The notes: a model not told the origin generated them from the sequence alone. A DNA stretch of 64,000 nt from Phascolomyces articulosus (GCA_025677815.1 JAIXMP010000054.1:62001-126000), one strand, 5' to 3'; counted from the stretch's first letter, positions 49,623-62,620 are shown. Made by a program: numbers and translations.

Positions 49623-51629
49623 ATGACCTATCCACCAACACAATCCGATACCGATCGACAAGCACTTTTAAACGATGCTATTGACTGGGCTGTAGCTCAT
49701 GGACTCTTGATTCGTCCACCTGTTGAAAAAGTGAGTGATTCATTTGAAAATGGGAGTTTAGTGACGCATGCCCCTTTTACCCTCTATCCGACGCCATTTC
49801 CGCGTGCCGAGTTTGAAAAAGCCAAGGGGTTACAGCAACCTTGGAACACCCTTATTCATAAACTAAGTGTGGATGATGCTCTTATTACTGAAGTCATGAA
49901 AGAGTAAGTTATCATTATTGTTGCCTTGTTTATCAAAATGTCCGAAAGGATGTTGAGAAATGGTGTATCTATTTTAGAAGGAGGAAAAAGGAAGAAAGGG
50001 TATAAAAAAGGAAAGAGGAGCGTGTGTGTATGTGTGTTTGTGTGTTTGTGGATGGGTAAATATATATATGTGATCCTCAAAGTGAAACAAATATCTACAC
50101 ATACACCAAAGAACACAAAGGAGCCAGAGGGAACAAATCAAATAATAGGATGAATGATTTGAGAAAGAGAGATGGGGAAAGAGTATTAAGAGGGGATTTT
50201 GGGGGTGGGAGAGAAAGAAGGAAGGAGGAGCAAGGAGGAGGAAAGAGGGACAAGGAATTGTTGTAACAGTAACAAAAACAACCAGGGCTTCAGGGTTTTT
50301 ATGTATAAAAACAAGATCTAATAATTCACTTTTATAGACTTTCGGGTGTCGATGATTTTATGCAGAAACTATATGAAATATATCTCAAAACAAAGGAGGA
50401 AGGCGTGATGCAGGTACTTTATCTTAAACAAGATGAGAGAGATAGATCAGTTATTTTTTAGGGATAATTAGGGAAGATGTATCATTTGGATTACAAAAAA
50501 AAACAACTAGTAGTAGAGAGGGAGGAGAGTGATACTCATCAAACAAGCAAAAAAAAAAAAAAAAGTACGTGCGCACGCACACACGTACTCATTTCATTGT
50601 ATTAAATATTTTATTGAAACGAAAAATGCATTTCATTTAGAGAGCTTCCTTGGGTATCCATCGATGTGATTATTTACTCCATGCCGAAATTGGAGCTGAT
50701 ACAAAATCTGCACGTATTCAACAAGTAGAATTTAATACAATTGCATCTAGTTTTGGTAGTTTAAGCACATATACAAGTCAGTTACACAGGTTTGGTTTTT
50801 TCATTTTAATATTTATCCATAAATGAGGTGTCATTTTATCTTGTCATGTCTTCTGATGCCACTTAATTTTGTGGTTTTTTCATGGGAACTCACCCATCAT
50901 GACTCTCTCTCTCTTTCTCGGATGATATTTATAGATATTTATTACAAGCTTCGGAACGATATGCTGCCGGTGTAATTAATATTGATCAATTACCTGAAAA
51001 TCGATCAGTTCAAGCCATTGCAGGTGGTATTGCAAGTGCATGGAAACTTTATGGTAACCCTCAGTAAGTCTCTCTATTTTTTACTAGTAATCTGAAAAAA
51101 AATGATGATGATTTACTTTTGAGTGTATTAATGAAAATCAATATTATTATAAAGTGCACGTGTAATGATGGTAGTTCAACCAGGTGAACGGAATGTATTT
51201 GATCAACGATGGATAGAATATAACTTATTGGAAAGGTAATCATCATCTTTTATGAAATTTTCTTCATTTTTTCTAAAGCTTTACACATATGAGTAGAAAA
51301 AATATTTTTTTTTTGGTCTTATCGTATACATAAATACCACGTGGATATTGATTTATGATTGTTTCTATATATTATCCAATTGATAGTCATGGAATTCGTC
51401 TATTGCGTCGAACATTAGAAGAAATTGAAGATCGAGGAGAATTGAACCCAAAAACAAAGGCATTAACAATGTAAGAGCAACAGAAGAGAAGGGAATGGGG
51501 CTCTGTATATAAATATGTGCGAATGAGGTTTTGATTCATCTTGTTGATTTTTATCCATAGTGATGGTCATGAAATTGCCGTCACTTATTTCCGTTCAGGT
51601 TATGCTCCCACAGATTATCCATCATCCAA

Positions 51630-51668
<39 letters not shown>

Positions 51669-52588
51669 TTATCATTATAAGAATAGAAAAGCTAGGTAGA
51701 AAAAAACCAATTGGTCCACCACATATTTTTTATGGGCTCATTGCCAGAAAAAGATGGGTGTGGGTGCCACATGATTTTTGAGATCATCAGCAATAGCATA
51801 CACCTACAGTTTTGCTCACGTACATTTCTCAATATTAACTTTTTTGGAATGGGTTGGGATGATAATGATAAATAGGAATGGGATGCCAGGCTCAAAGTAG
51901 AACGATCTCTTTCCATCAAATGTCCAACTGTAGCCTATCAAATCGTGGGTGCTAAAAAGATTCAACAGCTATTATCTGTACCAGGTCGATTGGAACGTTA
52001 TGTGGATGTATATACAGCTGATCTTTTACGTGAATCATTTACTGGACTTTATCCATTTGATAATTCAGCAGAAGGACAACATGCTTACAAATTGGCATTA
52101 GAGGATCCTGAGCGGTTTGTCATGAAACCTCAAAGAGAAGGAGGTGGCAATAATATTTATGGTTCTGATATTGTGGACACATTGAAGAAATTGACTGTGG
52201 AAGAACGTTCGGCTTATATTTTGATGGAATTGATTCGAAGTCCTCCTTTGGAAAATTTAATGGTACGGGAAGGCAAGTTAATTGAAGGTGAAGTGGCAAG
52301 CGAGCTTGGTATCTATGGTATTTATTTAAAGTAAGTAGTCACTATTTTATTGTCCTGTTGCATGAAAAAAAAAAAGAAAGAACAATGGTTGGGTTTACCC
52401 TAGATCATTGGAGAGTAAAGACATTCTTAATAATCTGACCCATTCTATGATTGAATTATTTTAGTGATGGCGATAAAGCTATTGTAAATGAAATTGGTGG
52501 TCACCTGCTTCGAACCAAAGCCCATTCAACCAAAGAAGGTGGTGTTGCTGCAGGATTTGCTGTCATTGATAGTCCATTACTTGTATGA
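49623..52588 (+). CDS. GSH2: glutathione synthetase
   Basis: Nine exons: 49623-49903, 50338-50413, 50641-50789, 50935-51063, 51155-51235, 51387-51470, 51561-51630, 51876-52330 and 52465-52588; total 1449 nt, 482 residues, the usual eukaryotic length. Protein starts MTYPPTQSDTDRQALLNDAI. Family segments in order: HRCDYLLHAEIG, QVEFNTIASSFGSLS, DGHEIAVTYFRSGYAPTDYP, ERSLSIKCPTVAYQIVGAKK, the ATP-binding glycine-rich loop MKPQREGGGNNIYG (about 373-386), ELIRSPP, ELGIYGIYL, and the C-terminal lid RTKAHSTKEGGVAAGFAVID. It joins gamma-glutamylcysteine and glycine with ATP to make glutathione in the cytosol. A TTG in frame lies upstream at 49608, but the ATG at 49623 is the first proper start. The leader is CT-rich. 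Confidence 0.97.
51632..51668. repeat. (TAA)n microsatellite inside intron 7 of GSH2
   Basis: About 12 TAA units immediately after the donor site GTAATA. Confidence 0.9.
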
Positions 52589-53932
52589 CGATGATTTTTT
52601 TTATCGTTTTCTATATATATCATTTTCTTTTGTTTAAATTTAAAAAATACACAAATCATGCTGTAACGTCAATAACATATCATTGTATTATCTGAAATTT
52701 TATATATTGCTATTATATTCTTTTTTATATGGATTGATTGATGAGACGTAAAGGTATACAAATGAATTACACGTAATAGACCTTTTTCAACAGAGGCTCT
52801 TTTGATGTTGTATAATATAACGATAAGATACTTTGGTACATACAATCACTTCGACGCAACAACATCATTGAATTCGAATCACCGACACTTGCCTCGATCA
52901 AATATGTAAATAATATCGAAGCATTTATAGGATACAGGCAGCAGTGTCAATATAAACCCATAATGGATTTATACTTTTACATACTAACTATATATGTTTG
53001 CGGGGCACAAAAGTGTTTATATTGTATTTTCTTTTAGAGTAAATTTGCTAATGTAAAGTATAATAATTAATCATTCTTAACGTGCATCACTTGTTTATTC
53101 AACATGCAGTCTTCTAGGCATAAAATTGATGAGAATAGTATTCAATTTATTAGATAAGATATTCATTGATACCAGAAATACGGTATGCGTAAGTTTTGGA
53201 GAATATTCGTATTTGTATTACGTAGAGATATTATTGATGGTGGGAACTGCTATTACTGTCTTACACCTGTTCATGACACAGGGCATTTTTTATGGATCTT
53301 TTATTGTTATTATTTTATTTCTGTGTCTTATTCGGTACATATATTCCGACGTACCTGGTAATGGCGTTAATCTTATTCTTTATTCTTGTTTTTACATCAT
53401 CCGTATTTTGGATGCGTCACAGATTTTACCAGACACGAGAAATCAATCCTTTTTTATGCTCTGTTCTGCTTAATCCACATTATTTAACCGAATCCGGTTG
53501 TAAATACACAAGCTATATATATTACGATTGTTAGGTTTGCTAAATTTATAATTCCATTTTTGTAAATGCCTGGTCACTAGTTCAATAGCAATAATTCAAC
53601 TAATATTAATAGGTAAACCTGTTTATTCGTCAAGCTTCTTATATTTGATGTGCGCATATGCACTACCATTACATAAGAACAACATCCCACGTTAGTTAGG
53701 AACACATTTCCTAACACTACTGTCATTCGTGTGTAAGACATTTATGGAGGTGGAATCAGAGAGCATCATATTGGAATAGGATATTATTCTGCCAGATATA
53801 GGTCTATGGAGAGGTTTAAACCACAAGAACAAGGACAAAGAGAGTGTGGCCAAAGGGGGCGATAATGAAATAATATTGCTACGCTCGCTTCTAAAATTGT
53901 TATTGATAATATAAATATAGCTGTTTCCCTGA
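52589..53932. other. intergenic spacer
   Basis: The GSH2 3' UTR followed by A+T-rich DNA. There is an 8-bp inverted repeat GTTAGGAA-CACAT-TTCCTAAC at about 53695-53716. 53640-53900 is less A+T-rich and may be old transposon DNA or LINE flank. Overlapping open frames at 53126-53534 are hydrophobic and unsupported. Confidence 0.4.
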
Positions 53933-55177
53933 ATTAATAAACAATGTTATACCGTACTTGGCACTTTTCCCTTCCTTCTTTCCACTATTTTAGGGGTTCT
54001 CAAAAGACTCACAGAACCGGAAACTAACCCGCAAGATTCAGTAACGACATCTACAGATGATGGCAACGCGGATATGCAGAACGTACCAACATACCGGCTA
54101 TATACTAAAACAATTCCTATGGTTAAAACATTCAAGTATCTTGGTATACCCTTTAACCAGTTTGGTATTGACAGCGATCTCCTCATTAACCAGCGGATCA
54201 CTAAAGCAACCGGAAGTATGGCACTCCTTAGACAATTGGGTATACAACAATATGGAGTTGGGCTTTGGCCAGTCCTTAGAGCCTATCGCACCTTCGTCCG
54301 CCCAGGGATGGACTATGGAATAGCAATATCAACATTATCTCAAGTACAAATCGACAAACTTGATAAAGCACAAAAAGGATGTATCAAAATGACCCTCAAT
54401 CGCAATGCTAAAACACCATTCTCAACTATCGTTCCTATGGTTATGGCTAATATACCATCGATGAAAATTCGAACAGGTACTCTTCAATTCAAATTCGTCA
54501 CCCGTCTACAAAATTTACCAGTTTCAACGCTAGTCAAATCAATCAAACTATCGTTCCTTTGGAGCAAAAATCCTGACGAACACTGGAAAAAGTTATCAAC
54601 CAGGAACCAATTTTATCAACGTTATAACAAACTCAAAAAATCTTCTAAACCACCAAACGACTTAATCTCAGCAACAATCCAGCAAAAACGTGATGAAGAA
54701 TTTAAGCTCTTAAAAGATAAATTCAAAACCATCTCTTGTATGCGGGATATTCGAGTGGTCGAACCAATAATGTACCTGGAACTGCCATCAAAAGATCGGC
54801 ATAGGATGATAAAATGGAGAATGCATTGGCTACCATCCTATCCCATTAAAACGTGTCGGTGTGGAGAAATAAATGCAACAAGGGAGCATTATAAAATATG
54901 TCCACGGCTTCAACCCCTATTACTAAAACTTCTTGATCACTATGGAACCATTCCAGATCTAAAACATCCAGTACAACCCTTGGATTATATCTTGAATAAT
55001 CTCCCTCGCAATGAAGTAGTCCTTGGCAATAAACGATGGATAAAGGCCTGGCCAGCCCTTATTCGCGTACTACGAGAAATTAATTTTCTAAGTCATGCAG
55101 ATGCAGACTTCAACCTGTATGACGAACCTGACCCTGAAGTAACAATGAAACAACAACAAAACAACACCCAAAGTTAA
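53933..55177 (+). mobile_element. 5'-truncated non-LTR retrotransposon (LINE), C-terminal part of the reverse-transcriptase protein
   Basis: A continuous plus-strand frame is open from 53933 (stop TGA at 53930-53932); the recognisable protein begins at about 53990 and ends at 55177. It has the post-catalytic region of LINE polyproteins: [15 protein letters not shown], then [19 protein letters not shown] and [11 protein letters not shown], the usual connection between the RT fingers/thumb and the C-terminal domain. A zinc-knuckle-like C-R-C-G-E...H-Y-K-I-C follows. The catalytic YxDD region lies upstream and is missing, so the copy is 5' truncated, as usual for LINE insertions. The tail ends in a polar, Gln-rich stretch. 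The region from 55178 to about 55590 is richer in C than its surroundings and probably is the element's 3' UTR. Target-site duplications were not identified. No frame break is seen in this part, suggesting a fairly recent insertion. Confidence 0.8.
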
Positions 55178-58100
55178 CCTTTCTGGAATCTAATTTCACC
55201 TCAAATCGTAACCCACTCTCTCCCTCTTATTCGTATTTTTCCCTTTCACCTTATCCTTATATATTTTCATAGTTATCACATTAAATCTTATGTATCCTAC
55301 ACAATAGTACCCAAAACATAGCTTCATATTCTCTCTCCACCATACAAGTTAGCTTTTTTCTCCAAATTGGTTTTTTTCAGTTATTCTTTCTATATTTCCT
55401 ATTTACAACATATAAAGAACCGCAAGGAAGTGACCATATGCTCAAGGCGCTGGTCTGTCACCTTCCACAATAAAATCATAATAATTTTTCACCTAACCCG
55501 CAAAATTACAAGAACCGACCTGAAACCCAAATCGATTCTATATGAGAGAGCCACAGAAGCGCATAGTATTTAGTAAAATGATGAAAATGTAATATTATAA
55601 TTTGCAGGAATTTAGATTACTAAACATCATCTTTTTGTTGGTCATGAACAATAATAATTGAATATGTTTGTTAATATAATTGGGCAATAAAGTAGATAAA
55701 ATACAATATACCATAGTGACCTTTTAATATGAATCATATTCTTTGGATATACCTTTTTTGTACGTACACGACATTACTTCACAAAAAAGATGTAATGATT
55801 TTAAAATGACTTTTTTTTAGTTATATTGTACGTTTTCAATAACTAATGGGAAGAGTCGACTGAATATGTGTGGTTTCACTTACGTTTTTATGCTCTTTCG
55901 CATTATTTTAAACAGAACCATATTTTTATGTGTTTCTGCAGTTCTACTTGCTGTTCTGCGATTCTTTCGCAAGTTGGTCCGCTCCAGTAAAAAGAGGTTA
56001 CGAGTTGATTCTACATAAGAACTGACACGACCGACCTGAGAAGAACCCTACCATCACCATGTCGTTATCATGTCCTTTTAAAAGAAAAATATAAGAGATT
56101 CATATCCATCAAATTTTTCTTTCTATATGACTGCTTAATCTTCAAGACATCCAATAATGGTTATGATGCGCAATAATTGTCTCTCTTTTTTCCCCTTAGA
56201 GCCATTTTCTGGATTTTTTTATAGTTTCAATTTTTCAACCTCTCTGCTTAAGTTACCTTTTTTTCTTAGGCTTGTACTCATTATGATCAAGTGAATCAGC
56301 AACTCTGATTTTCAAGATGCTATTGTATACAACTTGTGGATTTAATTAGTAAAAAAGTTTTTTTTTTACCAACGACTAGATGGATTTTGAAAAAAGTGAA
56401 AAGAAATACTATCAAAGGTGAGATGCATCATATGTTCCATCCACATTACCTGAACAAAAAAAGTCCATCCAATCCATTTTTTTAAAGTCGACTCGAAATA
56501 AAAAACCACAAAGTTGTCCATCGATATTTCTATTTTACTATTTTTCTTTCCTAAGCTCGATAATTAAATACCAAACTTATATTCTCTTTCATTTGTTTAC
56601 AATTATAGTTTCTAAAATAGGCAGGACCTTCGACTTAGTTTTTTTTTTGAGGATTTTTTTTTCACTGGTGTTGTTAGCTTGAGGCTACCACTTCAGCTAT
56701 ATATTTTTCAAACTAACATAAAAATTACTGCAGTTTTTTATTATTTGGTACTGCTGATAGAACCGAAAATATTATTTTCTATTCTTACAAATAATCTATT
56801 CTCTAAACCCTAAACTCTATTAGATCCTGAATTTAGTTAAAAAGTTCGTAAAGCTATCTACAAGCACTTGCGGAGCAAGTGCTTGTAGCCAAACACTCAA
56901 ACCCTAAACCCACTACGCACGACGAAAAAACCAACTGATATCACATATGGGACGCAAAAGAAAAAAAACACAAAGAATCAAAATGAATAGGTTATGTCAT
57001 ATATTATACTTGCAACGGTACTTAGGCAGCACCAGATAAAAGGTATATACACTCGTATAATAGGTATTGAGTGAATAGAATAAGAAAAGAGATAAATAGG
57101 TTAATATATGCTGAAATGGATAGAAGGGTGGAATATAGAAGTAGTAGATAAAGTATAAGTTACTATGTAGATCAGTGCGATGGTGGAAAAACAGTGATAA
57201 TGGAATCAATGGCAACAGAAGGAGTTTACAATAGGGACAGCAGTATTAATAAAAAAAAAAAAAAAGGGTAATAATAATGATTGTAGCTATAGAAAGATAA
57301 GAAAATGCTACACCAAAACTCATCACGATAACCATGATGATATAATGGAGAATCCAAGGCTACCAAATGACTAATAGAAGGACACTAGTATTATACTATG
57401 TTTTGGTGACAACCAGTAGATGGAAGGACAGGGAACAAGTAAAAATTTAAAGATGGTTTCTTCATTATGATTTCTTGTCAAAGGATATACCTGTAAACGA
57501 AATATTTGTGTACATGCATTAGGCATTTAATCATTTCGGTACTGTATATCCATTTGATTTAGATGTTCAGTGAAGTAATATCAAAACTTACACATGACCA
57601 CAAAGCCGAGCATACTTGCACTTAGCTTTGGAGGTAGAAGGGGACACAACAATGATGGTTATGGAACAGCAAGATCATTAATAAAAATGTATTGAAATGA
57701 TCAATGTTGCTGCCATTACATTTGTTATGAATAATCGATATTGCTACATATAATAAATATAAAAATAATCAAACTTTGAAACCATTAGCATTGTGCCATT
57801 ACTATCGAGGTGATATAGTTTTGATCTTTACTCTCTTTTTGTCAAAAAGAAAATAGCAACTTACATGGTTCGAGGATTGATCATTTTTGGCAAATCATCC
57901 TGTATATGTTACGGTAATGTCTTTTCTTGAAAAAAAGTGTAAATGATTACTGTAAATCGATGGAATAAAAAAAGAGTGAAAAAAGAGAAGAAAGAAATGA
58001 AAAAAACTTATACAAAGCAGGATGATAAAAACATGGCAAATGGTGGGACTGTTGCGGGTTGCCCGTGGGTATTTGTCATTAAACCGCCTTGCTATTGTAA
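55178..58100. other. LINE 3' UTR and gene-poor spacer
   Basis: The first 400 bases probably belong to the LINE 3' UTR. The remainder has no supported gene. It contains a perfect 14-bp hairpin (56858-56888) and two CCCTAAA-containing segments around it. Confidence 0.4.
56858..56888. repeat. perfect 14-bp inverted repeat (hairpin) with 3-nt loop
   Basis: CTACAAGCACTTGC, loop GGA, then its exact complement GCAAGTGCTTGTAG. It is flanked by CTAAACCCTAAACTC (about 56804-56818) and AAACCCTAAACCC (about 56899-56911). It could be the end of a rolling-circle or foldback element, or a transcript terminator-like hairpin. Confidence 0.9.
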
Positions 58101-58762
58101 CTAAAATTCCACTTCACCAAATATTTTATTGTTCTCTCTATTATTATTTCCCCACATATCCACTATTCTCTCTTATCCCTCATATTATTATTTTGTAGAT
58201 CCCTATCATGTGTATCATCCAATTATTTGTTATTCCCTTATTTAGTATTATCACATCTTGTTATTATACATATTCTTATTATCTTTTACTGCGCAACATC
58301 ATTTAGTAACTGCGGCTACAAGATCAGTTGATCTGTCAAATCAATAACAGTTACTGCGCAACTATTTCAAAAACATATAAATATCCTTCAACTTTTGATT
58401 CAATAAATCTTTACCTTATAATCATCTTTTAAAATTGCATTATAACTTGGTCACTCAACACCCATACAATTGGCTTGTTTTAATTTCATATTATTCATTT
58501 CAGACTTATAAACTAAGAGTCTTATCATAACATATATAACAAAATTATTATTATTATTCTATTGAATTGATCCAAGACATCGATTCTACTTTATATTCTT
58601 GATTATATTAAGACATCACGTTTTCATAATATCTCTGAGCCTGATCTGCTTACATATAAAAGCATTATAACATCAAATATTATCTAAAACCTTTCTCCTT
58701 AAAAATAATCATCTCAAACTACCGTTCACAATAAACGATATTATTGTTGGTGCTCACTAAAT
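58101..58762 (+). mobile_element. LTR-like sequence, copy 1 (rightward), ending in a PBS-like 15-mer
   Basis: It is homologous in inverted orientation to 63071-63893. It begins near TTGTAACTAAAATTCC, contains TGCGCAA/ACTGCGG motifs, a TATA-like AACATATAAATATCC (58372-58386), AACTTGG...TGGCTTGTTTTAATTT (58471-58486), and ends at TGGTGCTCACTAAAT (58748-58762), which is identical in both copies and sits where a primer-binding site would follow an LTR. Sequence beyond it is not shared. The LTR interpretation is inference; the homology itself is visible. Confidence 0.5.
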
Positions 58763-59877
58763 CATAATTGAAACCTATCATAACCTATCTCTATACACAC
58801 TTTTAATAAATACAGACCTAAAGGTTACACCATTTAGGTTCATAAGATGAAACTAATTTACAAGAAAAATAATCATCAACAATTGCCCGACTTATCACCC
58901 TTTATTTACTAACATAGGAAGCAACCAAATATAGAAAGATATGTTTACATTTCACATGATCATCCAATTATCCATATTGACTTACATCAACAATAAAAAG
59001 GTCTTGACTCCATCATATAAAATTTTTGAACTTGAAACTTGTTTATAATGAGCACTTTATGGATCAACATGGAATAACATCTGATGAATATAAACAAATA
59101 AAGCACTGTACTATTTAGAAGAGAATTAAACATCACCAGGGACAATAAACAAGTTTATTTAATTAGGAGATTGAGAAGTTTCCAATTTTAAATAGAGTCA
59201 ATAATGTTATTTCGATTTGATAGATAAGAATAGCATGATGCCTTACGTATCCATTAAGATCTAATAAAAACATGTTTCATACTAGGGAAAATAAAGAAAC
59301 CAACGAATTGCACAGGCCATGGTTATAAAGTTGAGATATTGGGTGGTTCATCTTTATTCAAAAAGAAAACAGGGCTTCTTGGTTTGCACCTATACTCTAC
59401 AACAGTTCAACTGTTGTGATGATTGATGTGCCTGTTGTAGTAAATCCTAAGCCATCTTAAGAAAATAATCGTCTCTTTTTCATTTGTGATAATAATAATA
59501 ATGAAATTTGTATAGTTCAGTGTAATTTTCTTAGTCTTGTTACTTGTTACTAATAAATGATAATGACTACTATGTGATCATCATTTTATTAAAAAAAACA
59601 ATACGATAGCCATAGTAGAAAGATAATTTATTTGATTAAATCATTGTGGGTCCTTCGTATACTGAAACGCCGACACTCATGATATCATTTAGACGCACAA
59701 AAATAGGTACACACCACTCACTCTTTTCTTTCTTTTTGCATATAAACTCTCTTTGATACATACATACATACATAAATATACACACGATCATTACTTAACC
59801 TTGAATCAATTCTCAATCGTTCGATCCGATCCAATCCATGCCATGGCCATCTATTCAATTGATACTCTTCCACTTGT

Positions 59878-59917
59878 CCTGTTACGATACCAAATATCCT
59901 GTTGCGATAGCAAATAT
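59878..59917. repeat. 20-bp tandem duplication
   Basis: CCTGTTACGATACCAAATAT is followed directly by CCTGTTGCGATAGCAAATAT, differing at two positions. Confidence 0.9.
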
Positions 59918-59943
59918 ACACGCGCAATATATTTTTTTTCTTG

Positions 59944-60850
59944 ACCAAACTTGACAAACGATTCAAAAGAGACTTGGCCATCTCAATCTTCACTTTTGTC
60001 AACTAACACTGGGACGCGTCATCATTATCGTAGGGAGCCTAATCCACTTGCAATTTGGGCTATCAACTTTTGGGTATATAACTATATATCTTTTTCTTTC
60101 TTTCAAAGTCGGGATCCTTTTTTTCTATTTGTAACAGGATGAAACAGTTTTCATAGTATCCATGGAAAATGACTCATCTTTTTTTTTTATCGGTCTAGAC
60201 TATCAAGTGAACAGCAGTCGCGAAAAACAACAACAATTATGGCCTCGTGGTAGCATATTACAATATGCATCACTCGACCTTCAAGCATGATCATTCCAAA
60301 ACGTGTGTGTAAGGACCATGATTTTATGTAGATGTTACAGTAAATCTGGAGAAACATGGCAATACCAGGGGTCAACCGGATGAATTGGATGAAAACTTAC
60401 CGTCAATCAATAGCATTATCATGATGAAAATGGTGATGATAACAATGGTACGTAGACACAATTTTTCGATCATCGAAAGGGGCTCATGTGGGGAAAAAAA
60501 TGTTGTCATTGGAAACCGGGATGTGTTCAATGAGATGCATGATGCTAATCAAATATTTTCTTTTCTTATGGCTTTCCTGAACAGGTATGACACGGTTATA
60601 TTTATTTATATTGGAAAGAGGAAAGAGGATAACGGATCGAACATGGATTGGATGATGATGATGGTGATGATGATAATGGAACACGGCATGTGTTATCATG
60701 GCTTTATTTATTTATTTATTTATTTTTTCGAGGAATGTTGTTCGACCCAATGGTGTGGGAATATGGATCAAGAAAGAATGACGGGATAAGGACAACGAAT
60801 CTGGATGGTGACTTGTGTAGGTATTTGCATCAACAGTTTCAAGTACTTTT
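59944..60850 (+). pseudogene. cluster of coding-like segments, unidentified gene or gene relic
   Basis: Several short plus-strand stretches have protein-like composition and are flanked by plausible splice sites. (1) About 59960-60072, containing TRHHYRREPNPLAIWAINFW, then GTATAT. (2) After TAACAG at 60136, DETVFIVSMENDSS and GLDYQVNSSREKQQQLWPRG to a TGA at 60288-60290. (3) After TTACAG at 60340, NLEKHGNTRGQPDELDENLP. (4) About 60478-60585, GSCGEKNVVIGNRDVFNEMH then FSFLMAFLNR, then GTATGA. (5) About 60731-60842, GMLFDPMVWEYGSRKNDGIR and LDGDLCRYLHQQFQ, then GTACTT. The stop after segment 2 prevents a simple join, so this is either a decayed gene, a gene with exons I have misplaced, or coincidence. 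No family recognised. Confidence 0.3.
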
Positions 60851-61436
60851 TTTTTTCTTCCTTTATTCACTGCATAAAAATCAAATCATATATAAAAATA
60901 AAGTATATGTTTAAACTCATTTTCTTAATAATGATTGTATTATTGGACTTTCTTGACGATTTGAAAGAGGAGGAGATATGTGATGTGTATGAGGTTAGAT
61001 ACTGACTATATATTTAAAGAGATACAGGATCAAATGACGTATAATGTTGCTTTGACAAGGGGATTACCATTTTTAGTCAACTGGGTCTGTTTATTCATTA
61101 AAAAAACCACTGCTGTATATCCTATATATGCATCTCATACGAATCCATTTTTGAGATAATCTGATTCTCGGTTATTATATTCTTTACTTTTGTGGTACGG
61201 ATAAGAATTAAGATAGATGTAATGACAAAGAGAGATAGAGACAGAAGAAGTCTTGTGAGAATCGATATAGATTTATTATGATAATAAAGATGATGATCAA
61301 AGTTAAGATAAAGATGATTATATTCTAGTTTTACAAGTACAGTATTAATATGTTTTCTTATCCATGCCACTTAATTGTTGATCATGGTAGTTTGTTATTA
61401 TTACATTTGTTTGATATAACGGGTATATATTACAGG

Positions 61437-61503
61437 ATCATTATTATATTATTATTATATTATTATTATTGTATTATTATTGTATTATTATTGTATTATT
61501 ATT
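61437..61503. repeat. compound ATT / ATTATTATTGT microsatellite
   Basis: ATT repeats followed by three or four copies of an 11-12 bp TATTATTATTG unit. Confidence 0.85.
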
Positions 61504-62528
61504 GGAATGAGGATTATGTGAGGCAACTGATATTATTTATTTATTTGTAATAACGCGATGTAGTAGTATCGGTGATTATATATATGTGAGAAGAAGTGCG
61601 GATATGTAGATATATCACAACTTACTCCAGGATTACAATTTTTTTCAGGAATAAAACACTCAGTTAGCAAATCTAGTTGCTCTCATTGTAGTTTTTTTAG
61701 GTGTATATTTATGACTTGGAATCTTCGGATCCTTTTCCTTTTTCTCAAATGGTCTTTTTTGTTCCAACACAATATACATATTACTTATTGGATGTCCAAT
61801 AAAAAGTGACTAGCCACGATGATGTTTCGTTTTGGTTGAAAAGGCCCTTTTTTTTACTTTTTCTTTTTTTTAGCGATGATGGTTCTAGATTTTTGAGGAT
61901 TAAAGCGTGGGTACAAATAGCGATAGTAAAAGTGGGATCAACAAGAGCTTATTTTTATCACATCCTGAAACTGTAGCACAGTATAATACCTCTTACTGAT
62001 ATGCTGATCCAATCATCATCGGCGTGCTGATTATATTAAAACTCATGGTTGATAGAAACATCAATTTGTAACCAAATAATAAAACTGTTTTGGGCGAAGG
62101 AACGGTAGAGAACAATCAGGACAATCACGTTCCTCCATTATTCTGATAACAGTGCATTAATGTAGTAGTTACTTTTTATTACTGAGAGCAGTTGTAATAT
62201 ATTGGCATATCAAAAAAAAAAGTTACTATAACAAAAATACTAGATTCTACGTATTATTATGGACCTTGATAATTGCTCATTTTACTCATTCATGTTATTC
62301 CTTATCCGTTTTCTTGAAACCATTGATACGAGTTCTGAACAACGTATTTTGACTAGTAGGATGGATAAATAATAATAATAAAAAATAAAGTAAATAATCA
62401 TCAATGCAAGAAAGCAGACTAAAAAAAAGAAAAAAACAAAGCATCCAGACGAGATTCTCACTGTTTTGGATTCATCTATCATGAACAAGTCGAATCAATC
62501 ACAAAGCATCGTAAGTGCCGTAAATATA

Positions 62529-62620
62529 CAGTCAAACCCCGTTTTTTGCAATACCTCACTTTTAGCAACAAATTTCTAGGAATTGTTAGAAAAACATAAT
62601 ATCCGTCTCTAACTATTATA
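62529..62620. mobile_element. possible terminus of a pogo/Tc1-like DNA transposon
   Basis: TA followed by CAGTCAAACCCCGTTTTTTG, then AATACCTCACTTTTAGCAAC. This is the form of pogo/Tigger-type terminal inverted repeats (CAGT..AACCCCGTT, inserted at TA). The matching inverted end was not found to the right, so the copy would be a remnant or cut by later insertion. Confidence 0.35.

Noticed and set aside
53126..53534. Hydrophobic overlapping ORFs after GSH2
   Set aside because: Composition is that of random A+T-rich DNA (Ile/Leu/Phe/Tyr) with two overlapping frames and no motif.
59718..60002. Minus-strand ORF of 94 codons
   Set aside because: Its end is encoded by an ATAC/ATGT simple repeat and it overlaps the tandem duplication; no motif seen.
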